Made by a program: the position numbers and the translations under genes
Notes under the pieces: generated by a model
Databases searched by the model: none
What the model was told of the DNA's origin: nothing
Seen by the model: only the letters and a program-made list of their open reading frames with translations
Assembly (NCBI GenBank): GCA_036924285.1
Contig: JAYKYS010000001.1
Location: 32,549,501-32,613,500, forward strand
Origin: Asterella californica
Lineage: Eukaryota; Streptophyta; Marchantiopsida; Marchantiales; Aytoniaceae
Reading direction: 5' to 3'
DNA: 64,000 nt
Shown: piece by piece, positions 55,840 through 64,000 of the stretch
Numbering within the stretch: the stretch's first letter is position 1
How the letters are laid out: the number at the start of each line of letters is the position of its first letter

Positions 55840-58518
55840 ATGAGCGAAGGGAAAGGAAGAGAGGAGGCTCTTGGGACTACGGAAGCGATCTCAAGTGAAG
55901 AAGGAGAATTTATGCTCTTCGAAGCTACGAGGAACCGAGAGATGGGGGTGGTGACTGAACTGGAAAAAAAAAGGGCCAGAAGAGAGTCGCTCAACCTGAT
56001 TGTCTCGAGGAGGAAAGGGAACCTCAACAGAAGACCCATAACGGTGGAATCCCTTCACCACTCTCAAAAGAAACGCAATGTGGACGGGGGCGAGGGGGAG
56101 GATGGCCATTGTGAAATAATAGAAGGTGTGGACGAGGTCGAGGCGAACCCAGATCGTCCGACGCAGGGGGCACCTTCGCTCCAGACCGCGAACCCCACAA
56201 AGTTGGGTGAGGCAGATGGCGCTCTCAAGGAAAACAAGGGAGACCAAGGAAACAGCACCAAGGGCGTCGAAAGGCCTAGAACTGACGGCAGCAAGGCAGG
56301 AGGCGGAGGTGAAAAGGCCCCGAACCAGGAAGGAGCGGCCAACCTCGCGGGTGGTCCGGGCTCGGCCGGCTCTCCGATGGTTAATGGGGCTCTGCACGTT
56401 TCGGTTGATCCCGCCAGCACTGCAGAAAGCACGAAAAGCAAAGATTCAGAAGCGAAGATACAGAGCGAGAAAGGACCAAGCGAAAAGGTGAAACCAAACA
56501 CGCAGAACAGCTGGGCCAGACCTTTAAAAACGCTTGAGAGGTCAGGCCAGGACCCCTACCTGGAAGACCTGAATCCCCTGGCTGGTGCTGGGATGCCAGA
56601 CAAAGAACTGATAGAAGCGATACAACGCATTCAGGACAACCAACAACTCGGAGAGCTAAAACATGGGACGGTAGTAGATCTCGACAGGAATCTCGTGGCG
56701 TGCAGACTAGCCCTCCTGAAATCTACGGCGATAGTCATGTCTACCGTAGATTGCAGCCCCTCTCGTGACGCATTCGAATTCTGGGCCTCCAGAAGGTTGG
56801 AACAAGGTTTGGGGGCCCACATCACCCAGCTGCGGATGCTCAACAGAAAAAACTTCTTAGTAGTACTGAAGACTCAAGAACAACGTGACCTGGTACTGAA
56901 GGAAGCACCACATTTTTGCAATGGTAGGATCATTCTGGCGGCCCCGTGGACACCAGGCTACAGGACGCAAACTGAAAATCCCAAGGCGGTGGCCGTGTGG
57001 GTGGACCTACCTCTGGTAGACCCGACTTTTGAGATAGGAGCCGACACGATGCTGGCTGCCATAGGCCCAGTCCTCTACAAATCCTCCATGAAGTCTAAGA
57101 ACGCTTACCCCAACATCCGGGGATGCGTCTTATTAGACCCCGATTCGGAACTGAAGGACCATCTACAATTACGGCTGGGAGTGGGGATTCTAGTCAAGCA
57201 ACCCATTGTCTACCAAACGCTGCCAGACACCTGCTTTGTGTGTAAAAAGAAAGGCCACTACGCGCGAAACTGCCCGGAAAACACCAGGAAGGGGGATATT
57301 ACCAGGAAGGGGGAAGAAGCCACAACCAAGAAGAAAGCCGAGGCTCCAACCACGGAGAGGAAATCAGGGGAGCCAGCGGCAAAGGAAGGGACGATCCCGA
57401 GGAAAGAGAACAAAGACGGGGAATTCACCCAAGTGATTAAAAAAAAATGGTCCAGGAAAGCGGGACAGAGAGAAGCGCCGAGCCAGGCGGCCAACAGATT
57501 CAGTATCCTAGCAACAGAAGTAGGACGAGGCGAGGAAACGATAGAGGAAGAAGACAGAGGCGATGTTAATACCTTAGAAGGGGGGAAAGCAGATAAAACT
57601 GAAAAATCTGAGGAGACCAGAAACGGTACTAACAAGAGGGATGGAATCTCGGGGGAAGGGCTCAGACAGGCTGCTAGTGCTCTCGTGTCAAGCGATGCGG
57701 GTATCTCGACAGACGCTCAGACTCCTGCTAACCCTGCTAAAGGGAAGATTCCGGATCTGAACGAGGATGCAAGTGGCAACCAGATAACGGAAATCGGACA
57801 GAAGGGGACAGAAATGGGGTCGAAGTGTGAAGATTCAATGGAAGAGGACTCAGAGGAACAGGAGATCGATGCCAACGGACCAGACGGTATCGACGGCTCA
57901 GTAAGCCAGGACTGCCAGGAGGCCCATAAGGGAGAAGGTGACAAATGGACCACACAGGAAGCCGCTGGAAAGGAGCTATCAGAAAGGCGGGACATGAGGG
58001 AGAAGGGAGCACAGGAAGTCAAGATCACAGAAGAGTCAAGAGAGGAGGAGACCTCACTTAGAGCGGAGGGAGAGGATCGAGTCTCCCGCTTCTGGACAAC
58101 TCCACCCGACGAAGACGGCAGAACTCTGATACCGGAAGACCAAGTACAAGACCGAGATAAAGTGACTGAACCTGATCCCAGGTTATCTGGCAGTGATGGA
58201 ACTCCGAAAACAAGTACAGGAAGTGGGCTGTGGCTCGACACTCCGGGCCTGTGGGGCGGTCCGTCAGGGACTATCCTCCCTCCCACATCGCCGCTAAAAG
58301 GAATCGAGAGAGAAGTGTTGAAAGAAATAGTACCAAACCTGATCGCTAGTCGTAGGGGGACAAGAAAGGAACCTACCCCGAAGGCGACCGAAGTCTTGTC
58401 GAAGCCCACCGGAAGGAGCATAGGGAAGGCTCCCCCGGGCAAAGCCAAGTCAACGAAGAAGGGAAGCGTAGCAAGGGCAAGGAGCCTGCTGGCCGCTCTG
58501 AACCCCTCTAAACAGTAA
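55840..58518 (+). CDS. LINE ORF1 (RNA-binding, 892 aa)
   Basis: The ATG at 55840 starts MSEGKGREEA. The N-terminal 230 residues are charged and low in complexity. Residues about 270-450 contain a region similar in character to the DUF4283 domain of plant LINEs (LVVLKTQEQRDLVLKEAPHF, ILAAPWTPGY, VAVWVDLPLVDPTF, LGVGILVKQPIVYQTLPDTC). A CCHC knuckle CFVCKKKGHYARNC is at about 466-479. The rest is again acidic and polar and ends LLAALNPSKQ. It would coat the element RNA for reverse transcription. It is long for an ORF1, mainly through its disordered tails. The stop is 56 nt before ORF2, in another frame. Confidence 0.9.
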   Translation: MSEGKGREEALGTTEAISSEEGEFMLFEATRNREMGVVTELEKKRARRESLNLIVSRRKGNLNRRPITVESLHHSQKKRNVDGGEGEDGHCEIIEGVDEVEANPDRPTQGAPSLQTANPTKLGEADGALKENKGDQGNSTKGVERPRTDGSKAGGGGEKAPNQEGAANLAGGPGSAGSPMVNGALHVSVDPASTAESTKSKDSEAKIQSEKGPSEKVKPNTQNSWARPLKTLERSGQDPYLEDLNPLAGAGMPDKELIEAIQRIQDNQQLGELKHGTVVDLDRNLVACRLALLKSTAIVMSTVDCSPSRDAFEFWASRRLEQGLGAHITQLRMLNRKNFLVVLKTQEQRDLVLKEAPHFCNGRIILAAPWTPGYRTQTENPKAVAVWVDLPLVDPTFEIGADTMLAAIGPVLYKSSMKSKNAYPNIRGCVLLDPDSELKDHLQLRLGVGILVKQPIVYQTLPDTCFVCKKKGHYARNCPENTRKGDITRKGEEATTKKKAEAPTTERKSGEPAAKEGTIPRKENKDGEFTQVIKKKWSRKAGQREAPSQAANRFSILATEVGRGEETIEEEDRGDVNTLEGGKADKTEKSEETRNGTNKRDGISGEGLRQAASALVSSDAGISTDAQTPANPAKGKIPDLNEDASGNQITEIGQKGTEMGSKCEDSMEEDSEEQEIDANGPDGIDGSVSQDCQEAHKGEGDKWTTQEAAGKELSERRDMREKGAQEVKITEESREEETSLRAEGEDRVSRFWTTPPDEDGRTLIPEDQVQDRDKVTEPDPRLSGSDGTPKTSTGSGLWLDTPGLWGGPSGTILPPTSPLKGIEREVLKEIVPNLIASRRGTRKEPTPKATEVLSKPTGRSIGKAPPGKAKSTKKGSVARARSLLAALNPSKQ

Positions 58519-58574
58519 GGTTCCGAGCCGGAGCTGAGAAGGAAGGACGAGAAGCTAACATACAGAACCTTATT

Positions 58575-61500
58575 ATGCAGAACACTCTGAAATTCTCCTC
58601 GTGGAACGTGAGAGGGCTGGGGGACCCGCATCGCCTGACTATCCTGAATAGGTGGCTGAAGAGAGATAGACAGCAAGCAGACATCATCGCCCTTCAGGAG
58701 TTAAAAGCTGAAGAACAAAGGCTGGAGACGAACCTGAAACAATTAATTGGAGACGGCACCAGAGTAGTGGACTACACGGAAGGAGGGAGAGGAGGAGCTG
58801 CTCTACTGATAAAGGATCACATCAAAGTGCTGGAGCAAGGGGTCAGAGGAGATGGATCTGTAGCCTGGTGCGTCATAGAGACTGTAGTTGGACCGCTGGG
58901 AGTTGCCTCTGTCTACGCACCTAACAAACGGGAGGGCAGACGCCATCTATGGGAGTGGGTGGCCGCGAAGACTAGAATGGGGAATTGGGTTTTGATGGGA
59001 GACTGGAATATGGTGGAGCTACCAGATGACAGTGTCGGTCCCTCGCCTCTCCTTCACGGCAGCGAACTTCGCCTCTGGAGAAACGTCCTGATAAACGCCG
59101 ACTTGGTCGATGCACTCTTCTGCGCACTTAAGAAAGAAGGCCCCATCTACACCCGGCAAGTCAATTCGGGGGGCAGGATGGATCAGGCTAGGCTAGACAG
59201 GATCTATTTCAACAACAGGGCTGAATGGTGCTCCTCCATCTCTAAATTAGTCCACGACGGCAGGCAAACCCTCTCGGATCATATTCCGGTAACAGTCGAG
59301 TTTCTACTGAAAGAAAACGAGAAGGAAGACAAGGTAAAAAGGGGAACATACTTCAAGATGGACGCGTCGGCCCTAGAGAACCCGAGGGTGAAGGCGATGG
59401 TAGAGACAGCATGGAGGGAGCAAAGAAGGAAAGGCGGGGACCCAAGGACGAAGTGGGTGTTGGGGTGGGAGAAGGTTAGGAGAATTCTAGTAGAGGAAAA
59501 AAGAGCAGGGATCCTGAGGAACGCAAGCAAAGGACAGATGGAAGCAGAACTCCAAAGACTGAGAATTCTAACCAGGGAAGACATGTCTGAAGAGCTAAGA
59601 GTGAGATTGCAAATTACAGAGGAGAAGGTCAGGAAGAAAGAGCACCAGGACGCCATCATATGGAGGAAGCGGAGCCGCATTCGGTGGCTGAAGGACGGTG
59701 ACGCCCCCTCCCGCTACTTCTTCGCCCAACTAAAGGCGAAGCAAAAAAGCGAGGCTATGAAGGAAGTTACGCTAGAAAATGGACTTACCACGGGGGACCA
59801 CTGTGAAATTCTGAAAAGGATTCACGGTTTCTATGAAGAACTGTACAGAGAAGATACGGAGGTGTCCGCGAATAGAGCTAAAAGGAAGGAGGTCCTGGAG
59901 CTAACTTCCAAATGGATCTCTGCAGAAGAAAATGCGCTCTTAATTAGTCTACCGACGCTGGGGGAAGTGGAAAATATCATCTTTAATTTCCCCAAGGAAA
60001 AGTCGCCCGGCCTAGACGGGGTTACCTATGAGATGCTGCAGACATGCTGGCCCTTCATCAAGGAAGAATGTACAGAGATGGTCAGGGAATTCTGGAGGAC
60101 GAAAAGAACTGACTGGAAATCCCTACAGGGAGTTATTAAACTTATCCTGAAAGGCGGGGAGAGGAACCTTCTGGGCAATTGGAGGCCGATTTCCCTACTC
60201 TCAGCTACCTACAAACTTCTTAGCAAAATTCTAGCGGAGCGGCTAAAAGTGGTGGTTGGAAGCGTGGTCGATGAACAACAGACTGGCTTTATTCAAGGGA
60301 GGGACATCTACGATAATGTCTTAAGCTTCAAACTTGCACAGGAAATGGCTGAAGCTAACGGATGGGCCTCGCTGTTCATGAAGATTGACTTTATGAAGGC
60401 CTACGACAGGGTGTCGAGGGCCTACCTTTGGGACACCATGGAGCACATGCGGTTCGACCCTTTCTTCATCGATCTACTCAAAGGCCTGGCGGAAGACGGA
60501 CAATCGAAAGTGCATATTAACGGAGGCTTCACAGAGTGTTTTAACATAGGGAGGGGGGTCCGCCAAGGCTGCCCGGTTGCTCCGTTCCTTTTCGCCATAG
60601 CTACCCAGCCGCTAATGGACATGCTGAAAAGGGCGAACGAACAAGGCTTGATCGAGGGGTTGCAGACGGGTGAAGGGCCCCCCCTCATCCACCAGCTCTT
60701 TGCGGACGATACGGGCTTAATCATTGAAGGGACGGAGAAAAGCTTTAATGCTACTCACGAAGTGCTCCACAGGTACGAAGAAATTTCGGGGGCCTCTCTG
60801 AATCTGGAGAAATCTGTCATAATCCCTATGGGCATGGAGGCAATACCTAGGTGGTTGGAAGAGTCCGGATGCATCATAGCTAAGCAGGGTCAGATGATCA
60901 AATATTTAGGAGTCTGGATTGGGAAGGGCATATCAGAAAATCAAGTGGTGGGAGAGATCGTAAGCAGGCTTCAAAAAAAACTTCAACACTGGTCCAACCG
61001 ATTACTCTCCTGGCCAAGCCGCATCGTCCTCCTGACCCACGTGCTCAGGGCCATCCCCGCGTATCAACTCACAACAGTGGACTGCTCGCCTGCTGGCTTC
61101 AAGAAGATGGAGGAAATCTGTAGAGTTTTTCTTTGGGGAGTGAACCTGGAAGGAAGAGCCAAAGTTCCAGTAGTCTCCTGGGAGACCCTAACCAGACCTA
61201 AGGCGGAAGGTGGTCTCGGGATTGTCCCCTTTCGCTTAGTCGCTCAGGCCCTTAAGCTCAAGTACCTGGCCAAGCTGCTCCTAGGCGGAAAGCAAGATTG
61301 GATTTTCATAGCAAGGTGGGGCATCAACAGGGTCTCGAAAGGGTCTAAATTCGGAAAGGAGGCGGCCGGATGGACTCCGGAGGAGAAACTTCTGATGTGC
61401 CCTGGTCTCCGGGTTCGGAAACTGCCAACTCTTGACAGTATGCTTAAATGCTGGAGATTAGTTGCGGACAAGGTTACTCTGGAAGGAGGAGCTATTTCTC

Positions 61501-62537
61501 TACCCAGCAACTTGGCTTCGCGGATCGTGGCCGAACTATGGCAAAAGAAGGACCAGATCGACAATCAAGACAAGAAAGAGGCCCTCAAAGAACTAAAAAA
61601 GGTTAGAGCCTTCTCTCTAAGTGCCCTCAAGCTAAAGGATCTACAGGACTCTTTGAGGGGGGCCTCGCTTAGAAGCAACACCGACATCCTTGTGCCTTCC
61701 GCGACTGCCCCCTTTACCAAACTTACCAGATGGGCGGGTGATGCTCTAACTTTCTCAGGAGGCTTGCAGGAGAGCGATAACTGGACCTGGGGAGGCGAGA
61801 AGGGACCGATTAAAGGCTGGAATCTCGACTTCAAAACTTGGAAAGAGTTGCTTCCGAGGTCAACCCTAAACCAGGACATTCTGAACGCCAGATGGAGAGT
61901 AAGCGACTCGCTATCGACCTGGGGAGTTAGGTGGAAAAGACTATGGCAGACCGGGGGCTCACTAAGAAATAACCTCTGGATATGGAGAATCCTAAACCAT
62001 GGCTTCTTTACGAATCGCAGGGCACAGCAGATGAAGATCGGAGACGGGCAGTGCGCGAGAGGATGCAGAACTCCGGAAACAATAGAGCACATTTTCTGGG
62101 AATGCCCGAAAGTTAAGGCTAGATGGGAGAGATTGAGCATCCAGAACCCCGACTGTGGGCTAAAGTACAGGGCAGGTAGCAGCTTGCTTGGCACGATAGA
62201 AAAAGCTCTAGAAACAAGAAGGTCCAATCCTGCTCTACTCCTGCTCCTAACTGAACATACTAGGTCCGCGTGGTCGGAGAGAGCCGACCATATCTTCAGG
62301 GGCCATAACACAGATAGACCGGCAGCCAGAATTCTAGCTGAAGTGAGCAAGTCTCTTTGGGCGGAATTAAAAGAGGACACGAATCAAGCTAGCAAGAAGG
62401 CTTGGACCGAGGCCATGGCGTCCCTTGGCTCGTTACAGAGAGTCTGGCTGACCAAGGCGAGAGACGACTGCGCTATGACGGGTAACGAGGTGTCAATCAA
62501 CGCCAGACAAACTCATGATCAAGAGGAAGAACAATAA
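58575..62537 (+). CDS. LINE ORF2 (endonuclease-reverse transcriptase, 1320 aa)
   Basis: The ATG at 58575 starts MQNTLKFSSWNVRGLG. The AP-like endonuclease covers about 1-240, with Asn in SWNVRG, Glu in LQELKA, GDWN near 142 and SDHIPV near 235 as catalytic markers. RT covers about 480-800: LNxEKSPGxDG-like motif FPKEKSPGLDG, NWRPISLLSATYKLL near 535, FMKIDFMKAYDRV, GVRQGCPVAPFLF and catalytic FADDT near 709. The C-terminus has IWRILNHGFFTNRR and the motif CARGCRTPETIEHIFWEC (CX3CX7HX4C) near 1159-1176. It nicks target DNA and copies the element RNA at the break. No inactivating change is visible. Confidence 0.94.
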   Translation: MQNTLKFSSWNVRGLGDPHRLTILNRWLKRDRQQADIIALQELKAEEQRLETNLKQLIGDGTRVVDYTEGGRGGAALLIKDHIKVLEQGVRGDGSVAWCVIETVVGPLGVASVYAPNKREGRRHLWEWVAAKTRMGNWVLMGDWNMVELPDDSVGPSPLLHGSELRLWRNVLINADLVDALFCALKKEGPIYTRQVNSGGRMDQARLDRIYFNNRAEWCSSISKLVHDGRQTLSDHIPVTVEFLLKENEKEDKVKRGTYFKMDASALENPRVKAMVETAWREQRRKGGDPRTKWVLGWEKVRRILVEEKRAGILRNASKGQMEAELQRLRILTREDMSEELRVRLQITEEKVRKKEHQDAIIWRKRSRIRWLKDGDAPSRYFFAQLKAKQKSEAMKEVTLENGLTTGDHCEILKRIHGFYEELYREDTEVSANRAKRKEVLELTSKWISAEENALLISLPTLGEVENIIFNFPKEKSPGLDGVTYEMLQTCWPFIKEECTEMVREFWRTKRTDWKSLQGVIKLILKGGERNLLGNWRPISLLSATYKLLSKILAERLKVVVGSVVDEQQTGFIQGRDIYDNVLSFKLAQEMAEANGWASLFMKIDFMKAYDRVSRAYLWDTMEHMRFDPFFIDLLKGLAEDGQSKVHINGGFTECFNIGRGVRQGCPVAPFLFAIATQPLMDMLKRANEQGLIEGLQTGEGPPLIHQLFADDTGLIIEGTEKSFNATHEVLHRYEEISGASLNLEKSVIIPMGMEAIPRWLEESGCIIAKQGQMIKYLGVWIGKGISENQVVGEIVSRLQKKLQHWSNRLLSWPSRIVLLTHVLRAIPAYQLTTVDCSPAGFKKMEEICRVFLWGVNLEGRAKVPVVSWETLTRPKAEGGLGIVPFRLVAQALKLKYLAKLLLGGKQDWIFIARWGINRVSKGSKFGKEAAGWTPEEKLLMCPGLRVRKLPTLDSMLKCWRLVADKVTLEGGAISLPSNLASRIVAELWQKKDQIDNQDKKEALKELKKVRAFSLSALKLKDLQDSLRGASLRSNTDILVPSATAPFTKLTRWAGDALTFSGGLQESDNWTWGGEKGPIKGWNLDFKTWKELLPRSTLNQDILNARWRVSDSLSTWGVRWKRLWQTGGSLRNNLWIWRILNHGFFTNRRAQQMKIGDGQCARGCRTPETIEHIFWECPKVKARWERLSIQNPDCGLKYRAGSSLLGTIEKALETRRSNPALLLLLTEHTRSAWSERADHIFRGHNTDRPAARILAEVSKSLWAELKEDTNQASKKAWTEAMASLGSLQRVWLTKARDDCAMTGNEVSINARQTHDQEEEQ

Positions 62538-63340
62538 AGCGACGAGGTGGAATGATACCAAACCGGTGAGGAGTGCCGTCGAGCGGGGTATCTACACTCA
62601 GATTACGCGGTGCAAGGTCTTCGCCTTCCCCATCCCTCTCGAGCCGGCACTCTTGGCCAAGGTTGATGGTACCTACTGGAGCCCGAACAGGGTTGGAGTC
62701 GCGGAGGGGGCGTCAGGTGGGCCCGCACTTCTCAGATCCCCGAGCTGGTCTGCCTTCATCTGCACGAGGATCAAGGACATTAGCATCAAAAACGGAAAGC
62801 GCAGGCACTCTACCTCGGGGCTCGAGAGAAATCTCCCTTTCGAGAGTAAAGTCAAGGGCAGTGCACGCAGAGGCCAAATGGAAAATTGGTACAAGCACAG
62901 AGATCTCAATAAAGCTGACAGAGGCAATTATGGCTCTAGATCCCACGCCCAGAAGTGGGCCCTTGGCATGATGGTTACGAAGACCCCCTCGACTGTGCTC
63001 GCGAATCATTGCGCTTGCCACTGGGCGGACGTCGACGGCACTCGGAGAGGCGAGCTGACTATACGTAATCAGGGCAAGAAGGCCGCCGATCCCCTCATCA
63101 TCAAGCTTTTCCAACGCAGCCATCTAATCGAGAACGAGATCTGCTCGTGTAGACAGATTTTGGTCAGGGCGAACCCTAACGCCATGATTCACAGCAATCA
63201 GAAGCCCCCTGAGGGGAACGGTGATTTAGGCCTTCGGGCTAGTCGGGATAGGTCGATTACGGCTGGGGACCCGGGTGTGGGCCGCGGCGTTGGTTTTTCG
63301 ATTGACAATAAAGTTTCTCCGGGCGTTCCGCCGCTCTTTA

Positions 63341-63345
<5 letters not shown>
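62515..63345 (+). CDS. Possible third LINE frame (276 codons), function unknown
   Basis: The ATG at 62515 overlaps the ORF2 end by 23 nt in another phase and the frame stays open to the tail; its TAA at 63343-63345 uses the first two tail A residues. It contains HCACHWADVDGTRRGEL and CSCRQILVRANPNAM but no domain I know, and no RNase H signature. Other frames here are also open (62573-62971 plus; 62713-63123 minus), so this may be a GC-rich 3' UTR with chance frames. Confidence 0.35.
63307..63312 (+). terminator. LINE polyadenylation signal AATAAA
   Basis: AATAAA lies 32 nt before the tail starts, the normal distance for a pre-mRNA 3' end. The L1 transcript probably used it. Confidence 0.7.

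Positions 63346-63395
<50 letters not shown>
63344..63395 (+). repeat. LINE poly(A) tail (52 A)
   Basis: An uninterrupted run of A is followed directly by the right copy of the target duplication (63396-63409). Confidence 0.97.
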
Positions 63396-63397
<2 letters not shown>

Positions 63398-63409
63398 CTC
63401 GCTGAAGTC

Positions 63410-64000
63410 GCACTCTAGACACTTTTTCCAGGAGTAACCACTTAGCTGCGCGAAAACATCTCACCAATCCGGAAAACTTTTTACTTGCGAACACGAGAAG
63501 TCTTCAAGGTAGACTTATATAAGGAGGATTTACACATTCTCGTGATTAATCTTCAACTTCTACTCACTTGATTAAGCGTGTACCGGAAAATCTAAAAATT
63601 TCTGCTGCAACGGTTGGATGAAAAAATGAATTAAAATACCATCTCGTAGTTTTTACTACCATACTCCACTACTTCTCTTCTTGTTGTTTTTCTACTGTCG
63701 CAAACAAATTTGGTATCTTTTCCTGTTGAGTTCTTCCACAAGTTGTCTATGTGTTGTCTTTATTTTGTCATAAACAAATTTAGAATATTTTCTTGTTGGA
63801 TTCTTGGCTTGTTTCGAAGATGTCTCTCCAACTCCATATGAAGTATTTTCGACTTCAAATGAGAGTTGTACTCATGGATAGAGGATTGATCTGAGTTCCG
63901 GATCTTTCATTCTCAAATTTGTTTCATATCAAAGCTTCCCTACATCCATCGTGATCACTTTCGACACTGGTTCGTTGTCTATTTTGATGAAGAGTTTGTG
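63410..64000. other. Flank beyond the LINE; no gene seen
   Basis: No frame with a recognised domain. A diverged direct repeat of about 70 bp spacing is visible (CAAACAAATTTGGTAT near 63701 and TAAACAAATTTAGAAT near 63771). Confidence 0.4.

Larger units (their letters stand above)
55607..63395 (+). mobile_element. Full-length L1-type LINE
   Basis: About 7.8 kb between two exact 14-bp target duplications, with a 5' UTR, ORF1, ORF2, a further open frame and a 52-nt pure A tail. Intact ORFs, an unbroken tail and perfect flanking repeats show a very recent insertion and possible current activity. The clade (plant L1) follows from ORF1 with a CCHC knuckle, ORF2 with an apurinic-type endonuclease, RT and a terminal zf-RVT-like motif. 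Confidence 0.93.

Noticed and set aside
57717..58676. 319-codon minus-strand frame opposite the LINE
   Set aside because: It is antisense to ORF1 and its junction with ORF2; the length comes from GC-rich codons.
1..64000. tRNA or rRNA genes
   Set aside because: I saw no cloverleaf with intact A and B boxes and no rRNA-like stretch, though I could not run a covariance search.

Overview
The window reads as repeat-rich nuclear DNA of a green-lineage eukaryote. The supporting signs are a plant-style F-box/LRR gene, a plant-type L1 LINE (ORF1 with a CCHC knuckle, ORF2 with endonuclease, RT and a terminal CX3CX7HX4C motif), a chromodomain Ty3/gypsy remnant, and a host gene with short GT-AG introns. 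A streptophyte with a large genome (non-seed plant or charophyte alga) is my best guess; the species cannot be told from the sequence. There is no operon structure, rRNA, tRNA or CRISPR array.

Layout. (1) 1-1541: 5' part of an intronless F-box/LRR gene on the minus strand, running off the left edge. (2) About 4571-10258: pol of an old, decayed minus-strand Ty3/gypsy element (called R), broken by two solo LTRs and a small foldback insert. (3) 10261-46815: a nest of Ty3/gypsy elements of two related families, A and B. A1 (plus strand, left LTR truncated) carries B1 inside its RT. A1's other half lies inverted at 24510-25442 and 44120-46815. A2 sits inside A1's 3' LTR, and B2 sits inside A2's gag. 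The A1 halves rejoin exactly at a CAA, and R's gag fragment is split at the same breakpoints, so about 22.4 kb (24389-46815) appears to have been inverted after insertion. (4) 46816-49310: minus-strand gag remnant of R, then a decayed integrase plus chromodomain remnant. (5) 50332-51459: an intact single-exon gene for a peptidase C45/acyltransferase-like Ntn hydrolase. (6) 52096-53360: palindromes, tandem repeats and a foldback element. (7) 53405-55220: a five-exon minus-strand gene for a small basic protein, reconstructed from phase-matched GT-AG introns. (8) 55607-63395: a full-length LINE with intact ORFs, a 52-nt pure poly(A) tail and a 14-bp target site duplication, inserted about 390 bp upstream of that gene's start codon.

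How the elements work. In families A and B, gag-protease is one frame and RT-RNase H-integrase is the -1 frame. All four copies keep a slippery heptamer just before the gag-pro stop (GGGTTTT in B, GGATTTT in A). In B it is followed, after 6 nt, by a 12-bp stem-loop. Both families share LTR ends (TGTCG...), primer binding site, polypurine tract and apparent 4-bp target duplications. B2 has intact reading frames and the LINE looks newly inserted, so these two are the copies most likely to be active.
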